Origin: Rhodospirillaceae bacterium
GTDB taxonomy: Bacteria > Pseudomonadota > Alphaproteobacteria > UBA7985
NCBI GenBank assembly: GCA_002700865.1
Contig: PAFB01000061.1
Span: forward strand, 1 to 28,585
DNA length: 28,585 nucleotides
Reading direction: 5' to 3'
Shown: one piece after another, positions 6,723 through 14,070 of the stretch
How positions within the stretch are numbered: the first letter of the stretch is position 1
Layout of the letters: every line of letters starts with the position of its first letter
Program-made: the position numbers and the translations under genes
Notes under the pieces: model-generated
Told to the model about the DNA's origin: nothing
Databases searched by the model: none
What the model saw: only the letters and a program-made list of their open reading frames with translations

Positions 6723-9700
6723 GCTGGCGCGCTCCTACTGCATCGACAAAGACAGTATCGCCGAGGGTTACTTTCACGTTGCGGCCATCGGGCATCGGCA
6801 CGACAAGGGTTTCGCCCTTGCGCGCCAAACCGCCCTTAACCAGCCCCAGCGCGATCGAACGACCCGCCGCAGAGGACCAGTAGGACGAGGACACGTGCCC
6901 CTGCATCGGTACGGGTTCCTTCGGTGCTGCCGTGGTCGGGGCATCGGTGAGGTTAACCAGTTGAGCGCCCTCAGGCAGCACTTCCTTCGGGTCTTCGGTC
7001 AGAATGCCGACGTACTGCTTACGCAGGGGTTCGCTCATGTCCTTCCGGGTGAGCGAACGCTTCCCGATGAAGTCGGCTTTGTCCTTACCCACAATCCAGC
7101 CCATATCCATATCGTAGGGGTTCAGCGAGCCATCGGTGTCCTGCCCAACGATGATAAAGCCCTTCTCGGCACGGAGAACGTGCATGGCTTCGGTCCCGTA
7201 AGGTGTAATCCCATACTTCGCTCCGGCGGTGATCAGCGCTGTCCACAGGGCCATGCCTTTGTCTGCTGGAACATTGATCTCGAAAGCCAAATCGCCGGTG
7301 AATGAAATCCGGAAAATCCGCGCGGGGAGACCAGCTACGGTCGCGTCTTTCCACTCCATAAACTTGAAAGCGTCGGGCGAAAGGTCAACGTCCTCGCACA
7401 GCTCAGCAAGCAGATCCCGCGCCTTGGGACCGTTGATCGAAGCTACGGCCCACTGTTCGGTTACGGAGGTCAGGTAGACCTTGAGGTCGGTCCATTCGGT
7501 TTGCAGATAGTCTTCCAGGTGACTCAAAACACCTGCAGCGCCGCCCGTCGTGGTCGTCATCAGGAATTCGTCTTCGGCAACGCGCGCCGAGACCCCATCA
7601 TCCATGATCATCCCGTCTTCACCCAGCATCAGACCATAACGGCAGCGGCCAATACCCAGCTTCATCCACTTGTTGGTGTAAACGCGGTTGAGGAATTCGG
7701 CGGCATCGGGGCCTTTGACGATAATCTTGCCCAGGGTCGAGGCGTCCAGTATCCCCAGACTCTCGCGCACAGCCCGGCACTCGCGGTCAACGGCGGCGTG
7801 CATGGTTTCGCCCGGTTTTGGATAGTACCAAGCCCGCTTCCACTGGCCCACGTCCTCAAACAAAGCGCCGTGTTCGACGTGCCAGTCGTGCATCGGCGTT
7901 GTACGAGCCACGTCAAGGAAATCACCCGGCTCCCGCCCGGCAATCGCGCCAAAGGTGGTCGGCGTGTAGGGCGGTCGGAAAGTGGTGGTGCCAATATCGG
8001 GGATGGTTACGCCCAGTACGTCCGAGAGAATGCCCAGCGCATTGATGTTCGACGTCTTGCCCTGATCGGTTGCCATGCCCAGCGTCGTGTAGCGCTTGAT
8101 ATGCTCCACAGAGCGGAAGTTCTCACGGACAGCAAGTTCGAGGTCGGCAGCAGTAACATCGTTCTGGAAATCAACCCAGAACTTACCGCCTTTGCTGGTC
8201 GGCTTGTCTGAGGGCAGGAGCCAGAGATGGCGAATGTGCAGGCTGCCGGGGTGCGCTTCTTCACTCGCTGACACGACGGTTTTCTCGCCGTGAGCCAAGC
8301 CGATCGCGTCCAGCGCCTGCGCGGCGACGTCTGCGCCGCTGAGCAAGGCGTCGTTCAGGCTGAACAGTCCTTTGGCACCACCTGCCGAAATCGTTGGGGT
8401 CGCGCTGACGGGCGCACCGGGGACGAAACAGGCTGTTGCGGGGTCAAAGTCCAGTTTTGCGCCGGACTGGCAGTGCAGGTGAACGATGGGATTGTAGCCG
8501 CTGGAAGACCCGATGAAGTCGCACTCGATGGTTTGCAACTCACCGGCAATCGCGGTGCCATCGCCATTCATCGGCGCGATAACCGCGCCTTTCACCCGCT
8601 TTGTCCCCTTGGCTTCGACCAGCGTGTGATTGGTGAAGAATGGAACGCCCATTGCCTGCAGACGCTCTGTGTAAGGTCCTGTGCTTTCTGAGCGAACGTC
8701 CACCACGGTCACTTCGACCCCGGCTTCCTTCGCCTTGATCGCGGCCGACAGAGCCATGTCGTTGTTGATCAGGAACAGGCCCTGCTCGCCCGTCTTGACC
8801 CCATAGCGCTGGAGATAGGTCTCGACAGCGCTGGCAAACATAATGCCGGGCAGATCGTTGTTCCGGAACACCAGCGGCCGTTCGAACGCGCCGGTGGCCA
8901 GCACAACTTGCTTCGCACGGATGCGGTGCCAGCGCATGCGGGGGCGCAGATCGCCATCGGCTTCAGGGATATCAAGGTGGTCGGTCACGCGCTCCAGCGC
9001 GGTGAGCATGTTGTGATCGAAAATGCCCGACAGCGTGGTTCGGGTCATGACCCGCACGTTGTCGGCTTGAGCCAGTTCAGCTTCGACGGTTGCGACCCAA
9101 AGGTCAGCATCCATCCCGTCAATCTCGACCGGATCGCGCAGCAAAGATCCACCGCACTCCGTATCCTGCTCAACCAAGATGACCCGCGCGCCTGACTTCG
9201 CTGCCGTTCGTGCAGCCTGCAAACCAGTTGGCCCAGCGCCGACGATCACGACATCCGCGTGCTGGTAATGGGCGTCATAGCGCGAGATATCAGCGACATC
9301 ATCGCTGACCCCGAGGCCAGCCGCGCGCCGGATCACGGGTTCTATCAGCCGGTGCCACATAGTCGTGCTGACGAGGAAGGACTTGTAGTAAAAGCCTGCG
9401 GGAATGAAGCGCGCCATCACGGCGTTGATGGCACCGATGTCGAAGTTCAGGTTGGGGAAGGCGTTTACCGACTTGGTCGTCAGCCCCTGCCGCAACTCTG
9501 TAAAGGTTGCGCGGTTATTGGCCTCGCGCGTGCCTTTCTCGGCCGCGGTGACGTTACAGTCGATCAGCGCGTTAGGCTCTTCGACACCCGCAGAAACAAT
9601 ACCGCGCGGACGGTGATACTTAAATGAGCGTCCGACCAGATGCACACCGTTAGCCAGCAGCGCAGAGGCGACCGTGTCGCCGCGATAGCCGATGTAGGTC

Positions 9701-9777
9701 TGGCCATCGAAGGTGAAGCTCAATAGTTCAGAACGGTCGATGCGTCCCCCGGCGGGAAGGCGAAACTCCTGTGTCAT
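6715..9777 (-). CDS. soxA: Sarcosine oxidase alpha subunit
   Basis: The 1020-residue length is typical of the alpha subunit. An N-terminal ferredoxin-like region (about 1-100, with GRSFKYHRPRGI near 49-60) is followed by a Rossmann domain with VVIVGAGPTG at about 176-185 that binds the dinucleotide. A second nucleotide-binding part (VVLATGAFERP near 290) and, from about 610 to 1010, a GcvT-like aminomethyltransferase domain complete it. The C-terminal domain makes 5,10-methylene-THF from the formaldehyde equivalent released from sarcosine. No frameshift or internal stop was seen. Two bases separate it from the soxD stop and it overlaps soxG by 8 bases, so all four subunits should be made from one mRNA. 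Confidence 0.96.
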   Translation of the reverse strand: MTQEFRLPAGGRIDRSELLSFTFDGQTYIGYRGDTVASALLANGVHLVGRSFKYHRPRGIVSAGVEEPNALIDCNVTAAEKGTREANNRATFTELRQGLTTKSVNAFPNLNFDIGAINAVMARFIPAGFYYKSFLVSTTMWHRLIEPVIRRAAGLGVSDDVADISRYDAHYQHADVVIVGAGPTGLQAARTAAKSGARVILVEQDTECGGSLLRDPVEIDGMDADLWVATVEAELAQADNVRVMTRTTLSGIFDHNMLTALERVTDHLDIPEADGDLRPRMRWHRIRAKQVVLATGAFERPLVFRNNDLPGIMFASAVETYLQRYGVKTGEQGLFLINNDMALSAAIKAKEAGVEVTVVDVRSESTGPYTERLQAMGVPFFTNHTLVEAKGTKRVKGAVIAPMNGDGTAIAGELQTIECDFIGSSSGYNPIVHLHCQSGAKLDFDPATACFVPGAPVSATPTISAGGAKGLFSLNDALLSGADVAAQALDAIGLAHGEKTVVSASEEAHPGSLHIRHLWLLPSDKPTSKGGKFWVDFQNDVTAADLELAVRENFRSVEHIKRYTTLGMATDQGKTSNINALGILSDVLGVTIPDIGTTTFRPPYTPTTFGAIAGREPGDFLDVARTTPMHDWHVEHGALFEDVGQWKRAWYYPKPGETMHAAVDRECRAVRESLGILDASTLGKIIVKGPDAAEFLNRVYTNKWMKLGIGRCRYGLMLGEDGMIMDDGVSARVAEDEFLMTTTTGGAAGVLSHLEDYLQTEWTDLKVYLTSVTEQWAVASINGPKARDLLAELCEDVDLSPDAFKFMEWKDATVAGLPARIFRISFTGDLAFEINVPADKGMALWTALITAGAKYGITPYGTEAMHVLRAEKGFIIVGQDTDGSLNPYDMDMGWIVGKDKADFIGKRSLTRKDMSEPLRKQYVGILTEDPKEVLPEGAQLVNLTDAPTTAAPKEPVPMQGHVSSSYWSSAAGRSIALGLVKGGLARKGETLVVPMPDGRNVKVTLGDTVFVDAVGARQHG

Positions 9778-9779
9778 GC

Positions 9780-10115
9780 TCAGCCCTCCGCCTGCTCATA
9801 GTCAAACGACAGCGCTTCGCCCTCAACCCGGCTTTCTTCGACCGGCGGCGTCTCGCCCGAGCGATAGGTCGCGATGATCTCAGAGGTTACTGTGTCACGC
9901 ACGACATTAAAGAACTTGCGGCACCCGCCGGCATGGTTCCAGCGCTCATGCGCCACGCCCTTGATGTTCTTCTGGTAATAGACCCAGCGCGCCCAGGCGT
10001 GGTCATCCAGCGGCTCTCCCGCCTCTTCAGGCCGGGGCTTGTGCGCCTGGTGGGCAAAGGAAAACTCCACTTCGGGGCGTTCCTGTTCGCAGTAAGGGCA
10101 ACGGATCAGTAGCAT
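9780..10115 (-). CDS. soxD: Sarcosine oxidase delta subunit
   Basis: This 111-residue protein carries the zinc-binding pattern of the delta subunit: Cys6 and Cys9 in the opening RCPYC, then a His near 61 and Cys65 in ERWNHAGGCRKFFN, followed by the conserved VVRDTVT. In solved sarcosine oxidases this small subunit holds a structural zinc at the edge of the complex. It lies 15 bases after soxB and 2 bases before soxA on the same strand, in the standard operon order. The C-terminal tail is acidic. Confidence 0.94.
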   Translation of the reverse strand: MLLIRCPYCEQERPEVEFSFAHQAHKPRPEEAGEPLDDHAWARWVYYQKNIKGVAHERWNHAGGCRKFFNVVRDTVTSEIIATYRSGETPPVEESRVEGEALSFDYEQAEG

Positions 10116-10130
10116 GATGGGTGTCTCGGT

Positions 10131-11402
10131 CTAGTGCGCAACAGCGGCTGCGCCGTGCTCGTCAATCAGGAAGCCAGTCTCGAAGCGCGACAGCGCAAAC
10201 GGTGCGGTCAAAGCGGTCGGTTCGCCTTTAGCAATATGGGCGGCGAAAGCGTGGCCAGAGCCAGGCGTTGCCTTGAACCCGCCTGTACCCCACCCGCAGT
10301 TGAGGTACATGTTGCCAACCGGCGTCGAGGTCAGGATCGGGCTTGCGTCCGGGCAGACATCGACGATACCGCCCCATTGGCGCAGCATTTTCATGCGCTT
10401 GTACTGCGGGAACAGCTCGCAAATCGCCACGAGGGTTTCTTCAGCAAGGTGCTGGGAGCCTCGCTGGCCGTAGGAAATATACTGATCCACCCCGGCTCCG
10501 ATGACCAGCTCGCCCTTATCGGACTGCGAGATATAGGCATGGACGGCGTTGGACATAACCACGTTATGGATCGTTGGCTTGATCGGTTCAGAGACCAAAG
10601 CCTGCAGCGGGTGACTTTCCACAGGCAGTCTGAAGCCGGCCATCGAGGCGAGGACAGAGGAATGCCCCGCAGGCACCAGACCGACCTTTTTGGCACCAAT
10701 GCGGCCCTTGGTGGTCTGGACTCCCTTGACCACACCGCCTTCGATATCAAAGCCAGTAACCTTGCAGTTCTGAATAATGTGAACGCCCATCTCATCGCAC
10801 TTGCGGGCATAGCCCCAGGCAACGGCGTCGTGGCGGGCGGTGCCGCCGCGGGGTTGATAGGACGCGCCCAGCACCGGATAGCGCCCGCCGCCCCGCAGGT
10901 CGATCCCCGGCACCACCTTCTTTACGCCCTTAGCGTCGAGGTAAATCGAATCAATGCCGTTGAGCCGGTTGGCGTTAACCCGGCGCTGGGTATCACGCAC
11001 GTCGGTCATGTTGTGGGCAAGGTTAAGGACACCGCGCTGGCTGAACATGACATTATAGTTCAGCTCCTGCGTCAGCCCTTCCCAAAGCTTCATCGCATGC
11101 TCGTACATGGCCGCCGATTCATCCCACAGATAGTTGGAACGAACGATGGTGGTGTTCCGGCCCGTATTGCCGCCGCCGATCCAGCCCTTTTCAAGAACTG
11201 CGATATTGGTGATGCCGTGCTCCTTGGCCAGATAGTAGGCCGTCGCCAGGCCGTGCCCGCCACCACCGACGATGATGACGTCATAGGCGTCCAGCGGCGC
11301 CGGACTACGCCACTGCTGCTCCCAGTTCTGATGATAGGAAAGGGCATTGCGAAACAAAGCCAAAGCATTGAAACGCTGCTTCTTTGCGGGTTGAACGGCC
11401 AT
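10131..11402 (-). CDS. soxB: Sarcosine oxidase beta subunit
   Basis: This is the catalytic flavin subunit, where sarcosine is oxidised. From the ATG at 11402 it has 423 residues. The FAD Rossmann motif VIIVGGGGHGLA sits at about 42-53. The segment RGGTARHDAVAWGYAR contains His191, which corresponds to the His that covalently carries FMN in known SoxB proteins. The C-terminal GWGTGGFKATPGSG motif is also typical. The frame continues upstream to 11459, but family members begin close to the FNALALFRNALS segment, so the shorter start is preferred; its ribosome site is weak. This is the first gene of the minus-strand sox operon and is divergent from the AraC-family regulator. Confidence 0.94.
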   Translation of the reverse strand: MAVQPAKKQRFNALALFRNALSYHQNWEQQWRSPAPLDAYDVIIVGGGGHGLATAYYLAKEHGITNIAVLEKGWIGGGNTGRNTTIVRSNYLWDESAAMYEHAMKLWEGLTQELNYNVMFSQRGVLNLAHNMTDVRDTQRRVNANRLNGIDSIYLDAKGVKKVVPGIDLRGGGRYPVLGASYQPRGGTARHDAVAWGYARKCDEMGVHIIQNCKVTGFDIEGGVVKGVQTTKGRIGAKKVGLVPAGHSSVLASMAGFRLPVESHPLQALVSEPIKPTIHNVVMSNAVHAYISQSDKGELVIGAGVDQYISYGQRGSQHLAEETLVAICELFPQYKRMKMLRQWGGIVDVCPDASPILTSTPVGNMYLNCGWGTGGFKATPGSGHAFAAHIAKGEPTALTAPFALSRFETGFLIDEHGAAAVAH

Positions 11403-11719
11403 GGCGAGGTCCAAGTATGAGTTCGGATTTTCAGAAGTTGGCTTGCGCCGATTGCGCAACTTACAACCGTTGGAAGGCGTCGCAAACCTGCCTGCCCGCG
11501 CCGCAGTGTCGCAAAGGAGTCGTATCTTCCCGATTGCGTCCCAACCACCACTGGATTTGAAACGGCTGTTACAGCCTCACAGCAGCCCCGTTTATTTATC
11601 GAGGCACCCGTCGATTTTGCGCTTGCGCGGCGATTTATTTCGAGCCAATGCTCCAATCGGAAAGCATTTCTGCGCCGCTGTTCATTCTGTCCGCGTCTTT
11701 TGTGGAGACATTCCCGTCT
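11403..11719. promoter_or_regulatory. Divergent control region between soxB and the AraC-family regulator
   Basis: About 317 bases separate the two divergent starts. Three repeated elements are visible. An inverted repeat, TTGCGC (11443-11448) and GCGCAA (11454-11459) around 5 bases, lies 41-57 bases from the soxB ATG. Two direct copies of GTCGCAAA at 11479-11486 and 11508-11515 are 29 bases apart; direct repeats are what AraC-type dimers usually bind. A GTTGGAA at 11469-11475 matches the arm of the dyad in front of the methyltransferase gene. I could not assign confident -35/-10 boxes. The likely ligand-binding activator is the adjacent regulator. Confidence 0.45.
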
Positions 11720-12748
11720 ATGTTTGGTTCCCGCCCCACAGATTACCCGCAAAAGCTGGGTTTTATCCTTACAGACCAATTCTCCATGATGGCATTTGCC
11801 AGCGCGGTGGAGACCTTGCGTATGGCCAACAGAATGAGTGAGCAGACACTCTATGAGTGGGTGCTGGTTTCTGATGATGGGCAGGGCGTGACGTGCTCCA
11901 ATGGCATCACCATCCCGGTTGACGGCCCGCTGGAAGCCTCACTGGACTGCGTCTCTGTCACAATCTGCTCCGGTCTGGACGTGCACCGCGTTGATACCGC
12001 CGTGATCATCCCCTTTCTGCGCAAGGCGGCGTCCAAAGGGCTGGAAATCGGCGCGATTTGCACAGGGGCGTTTATCCTCGCGAAGTCCGGCTTGCTTGAC
12101 AGCCATACTTGCACGATCCATTGGGAAAACCTCGCGGCCTTTACCGAGCTGTTCCCGAACATCGAAGTCACCACCGAAGTCTTCGAGATCGACCGCAAAC
12201 GCTACTCCTGTTCCGGAGGCACAGCGGCGCTTGATCTCATGCTTAACCTTGTTGCTATCCAGCACGGACATGAGCTTGCAGCGTCGGTCGCTGATCAACT
12301 CCTGCACGAGCGCATTCGCGATCACCGGGATCAGCAGCGCGTGGCCCTGCCTGCACGCCTTGGGGTCCGGCATCCAAAGCTGCTCGCGGCAATCAAGGCG
12401 ATGGAAGAAAATCTCGAAGAGCCGTTGACGCGGGGCGAACTGGCCGAAATGGCCTGCTTGTCGACCCGACAGTTGGAGCGCTTGTTCCGCAAGTACATGA
12501 ACCGCTCTCCCGCACGCTATTACCTCGAATTGCGCTTGAACAAGTCACGCCTGCTGCTGCTACAGACGCCGATGCCGGTCATCGATGTGGCGCTGGCTTG
12601 TGGCTTTGTCTCGGCGTCGCACTTCTCCAAGTGCTACCGCGACTTCTTTGGCAAAACCCCGCGTCAGGAACGCTCTGGAACGGTTGACGCCGGTGATTTG
12701 GGCTTTGATAACAGCGAAGAAACCAACTACGAGGAAGAAGCGGCGTAA
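11720..12748 (+). CDS. GlxA/GbdR-type AraC-family transcriptional regulator
   Basis: The protein joins an N-terminal DJ-1/PfpI (glutamine amidotransferase-like) sensor domain to a C-terminal double helix-turn-helix DNA-binding domain. In the first half the nucleophile-elbow motif IGAICTGAFILAKSGLL is seen, as in GlxA, CdhR and GbdR. In the second half LAEMACLSTRQLERLFRKYM and the later VALACGFVSASHFSKCYRD are the two AraC recognition helices. GbdR of Pseudomonas activates glycine betaine, dimethylglycine and sarcosine catabolic genes, and this gene is divergent from soxB, so control of the sox operon by such a ligand is a reasonable inference. The frame is open from an ATG at 11648 (366 residues), but the ATG at 11720 gives an N-terminus closer to the family and has GGAG 12 bases upstream. 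The C-terminal tail is acidic. Confidence 0.88.
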   Translation: MFGSRPTDYPQKLGFILTDQFSMMAFASAVETLRMANRMSEQTLYEWVLVSDDGQGVTCSNGITIPVDGPLEASLDCVSVTICSGLDVHRVDTAVIIPFLRKAASKGLEIGAICTGAFILAKSGLLDSHTCTIHWENLAAFTELFPNIEVTTEVFEIDRKRYSCSGGTAALDLMLNLVAIQHGHELAASVADQLLHERIRDHRDQQRVALPARLGVRHPKLLAAIKAMEENLEEPLTRGELAEMACLSTRQLERLFRKYMNRSPARYYLELRLNKSRLLLLQTPMPVIDVALACGFVSASHFSKCYRDFFGKTPRQERSGTVDAGDLGFDNSEETNYEEEAA

Positions 12749-12768
12749 GCGGCTTTGAAGCCTGTCGC

Positions 12769-13368
12769 CTAAAGCAGATAGCCTGCGCCCAAAAATCCGA
12801 CAATCACGACAGCAAATAACAGCAGGGTCGTCCACGGACCACTGCGTTTGATCAGTCGTTTGGCGGGCTCGCCCAGATACCAGAACACCAAGCCAACCCC
12901 CAAAAACCGTAGGGTGCGCCCCGTCATGGCAACGGCGAGGAACAGCGGCAGGTTAAACTTGATCATGCCCGCGCCGATACACACCAGCTTGAACGGGATC
13001 GGTGTCACAGCGCCCAAGAAGATCAGCCAAGCCCCAGCGGTCTGGTTGGCCTGCATGCGCTCAGTAAAGCCCTGCACATCCTCTGCTACGCCCAGAAGCC
13101 CTAGTAGCGGCCCGGCAAAAGCTTCATAAAACAGCCACCCCAGCAAATAACCCAACAAGCCGCCCAAAACACTCGTCAGAGCACCAATGATGATCACTGT
13201 CGGAATACGGCGCTTGGATGAAAGCATAATCGGGATCGAAACGGCTTCCACCGGCACAGGCAGAAACGCGCTTTCGGCAAAGCTTACCCCGCCCAACAAC
13301 CATAGCGCTGAACGCGACCCGGCAGCCTTTTCAGCTCGGTCGTAAAGGGTTTGGAAGCCTAGGCTCAT
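12769..13368 (-). CDS. VTT/DedA-like (YqaA-type) inner membrane protein
   Basis: From the ATG at 13368, which has AGGAAAG 9 bases before it, the protein has 199 residues and several hydrophobic segments. Family marks are FAESAFLPVPVEAVSIP near residue 30 (the re-entrant loop signature with acidic residue and Pro), the Gly-rich GGLLGYLLGWLFYE, and the second re-entrant loop FLGAVTPIPFKLVCIGAG near 120-137. VTT/DedA proteins act in the inner membrane and have been linked to lipid flipping and membrane homeostasis; the YqaA branch is poorly characterised. It converges with the AraC regulator gene, with 20 bases between stops, and shows no obvious tie to amine catabolism. A longer frame starting at 13398 is less likely. 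Confidence 0.85.
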   Translation of the reverse strand: MSLGFQTLYDRAEKAAGSRSALWLLGGVSFAESAFLPVPVEAVSIPIMLSSKRRIPTVIIIGALTSVLGGLLGYLLGWLFYEAFAGPLLGLLGVAEDVQGFTERMQANQTAGAWLIFLGAVTPIPFKLVCIGAGMIKFNLPLFLAVAMTGRTLRFLGVGLVFWYLGEPAKRLIKRSGPWTTLLLFAVVIVGFLGAGYLL

Positions 13369-13494
13369 TGTTTGGTGCTTTCCTTGAGTGCTGCGCATAA
13401 ATGGGGCTTGGTCGCCGATTTGTCACGCCCTGCTCCTGCATAGATGGCGTAAAATCCCTCGAACCCCAAGCCGTTCTCTGCCAAACTTGTGTCC

Positions 13495-14070
13495 ATGACT
13501 GATGATGAGGTCGACCCAACGGTCGAGGAACCAGCCCCCCAAGCAGCCACTCGGGCGCGCCTGACTGCGCGCGAAGTCGTTCTGAACACGGGACGGTTTT
13601 TGCGGTTTCTTGGTGTTCGGGTGGGGCTCAATATCATCTTTAGCCCGGTCATCGCCCTCATTCTACTAGCACTGGGCTTTCTGTGGACAACGACTTTTGG
13701 CCTGCCCGGAAACGTGACCACGACACCAATACTCTGGATACCGGCGCAGCTCGTATCGCTGGCGCTGCTGGGTGGTTTGATGTGGGGAGCGATGGAGGCG
13801 ACGCGCGGATTTCTTTGCCGCCTCGGTCTGCCGCTGCAGGCCCAGCCAAGCCGGTTTCTCCGTCTGCTTACCATAGCAGGCTGGTTTCTCGGGTCCTTGG
13901 GTGTGGGCCGGCTGGCAACCTTTGCGCTGCCGCTGATCAAGGGATGGAACCTGTCGATCTGGCTGGCAGGGTTCGTCGCGGTCGAACTGGCGCTTTACTT
14001 TGCCATCGAGCTCACGCTTTGCCGCCTATTCCCCCGTTTTAAGCAGAAAAACGACAACGACGCGGCCTAA
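13495..14070 (+). CDS. Small membrane protein with four predicted helices, unknown function
   Basis: This protein of about 191 residues is not one I recognise. A polar, acidic N-terminus of about 35 residues is followed by four hydrophobic stretches at roughly 45-70, 78-100, 122-145 and 152-178, and a basic C-terminus (FPRFKQKNDN). That pattern gives a polytopic inner membrane protein with a cytoplasmic N-terminus if the positive-inside rule holds. GTG at 13489 or ATG at 13495 could start it; no good Shine-Dalgarno is seen before either. The gene is divergent from the VTT membrane protein and its stop codon directly abuts the stop of the convergent ASKHA gene. No pathway role can be assigned. 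Confidence 0.65.
   Translation: MTDDEVDPTVEEPAPQAATRARLTAREVVLNTGRFLRFLGVRVGLNIIFSPVIALILLALGFLWTTTFGLPGNVTTTPILWIPAQLVSLALLGGLMWGAMEATRGFLCRLGLPLQAQPSRFLRLLTIAGWFLGSLGVGRLATFALPLIKGWNLSIWLAGFVAVELALYFAIELTLCRLFPRFKQKNDNDAA

Noticed and set aside
7501..8211. Antisense open frame of 236 codons opposite soxA
   Set aside because: No domain or ribosome site; soxA motifs are continuous on the other strand.
10134..11420. Antisense open frame of 428 codons opposite soxB
   Set aside because: It mirrors the high-GC soxB coding frame, has no recognisable domain and covers a gene with clear cofactor motifs.
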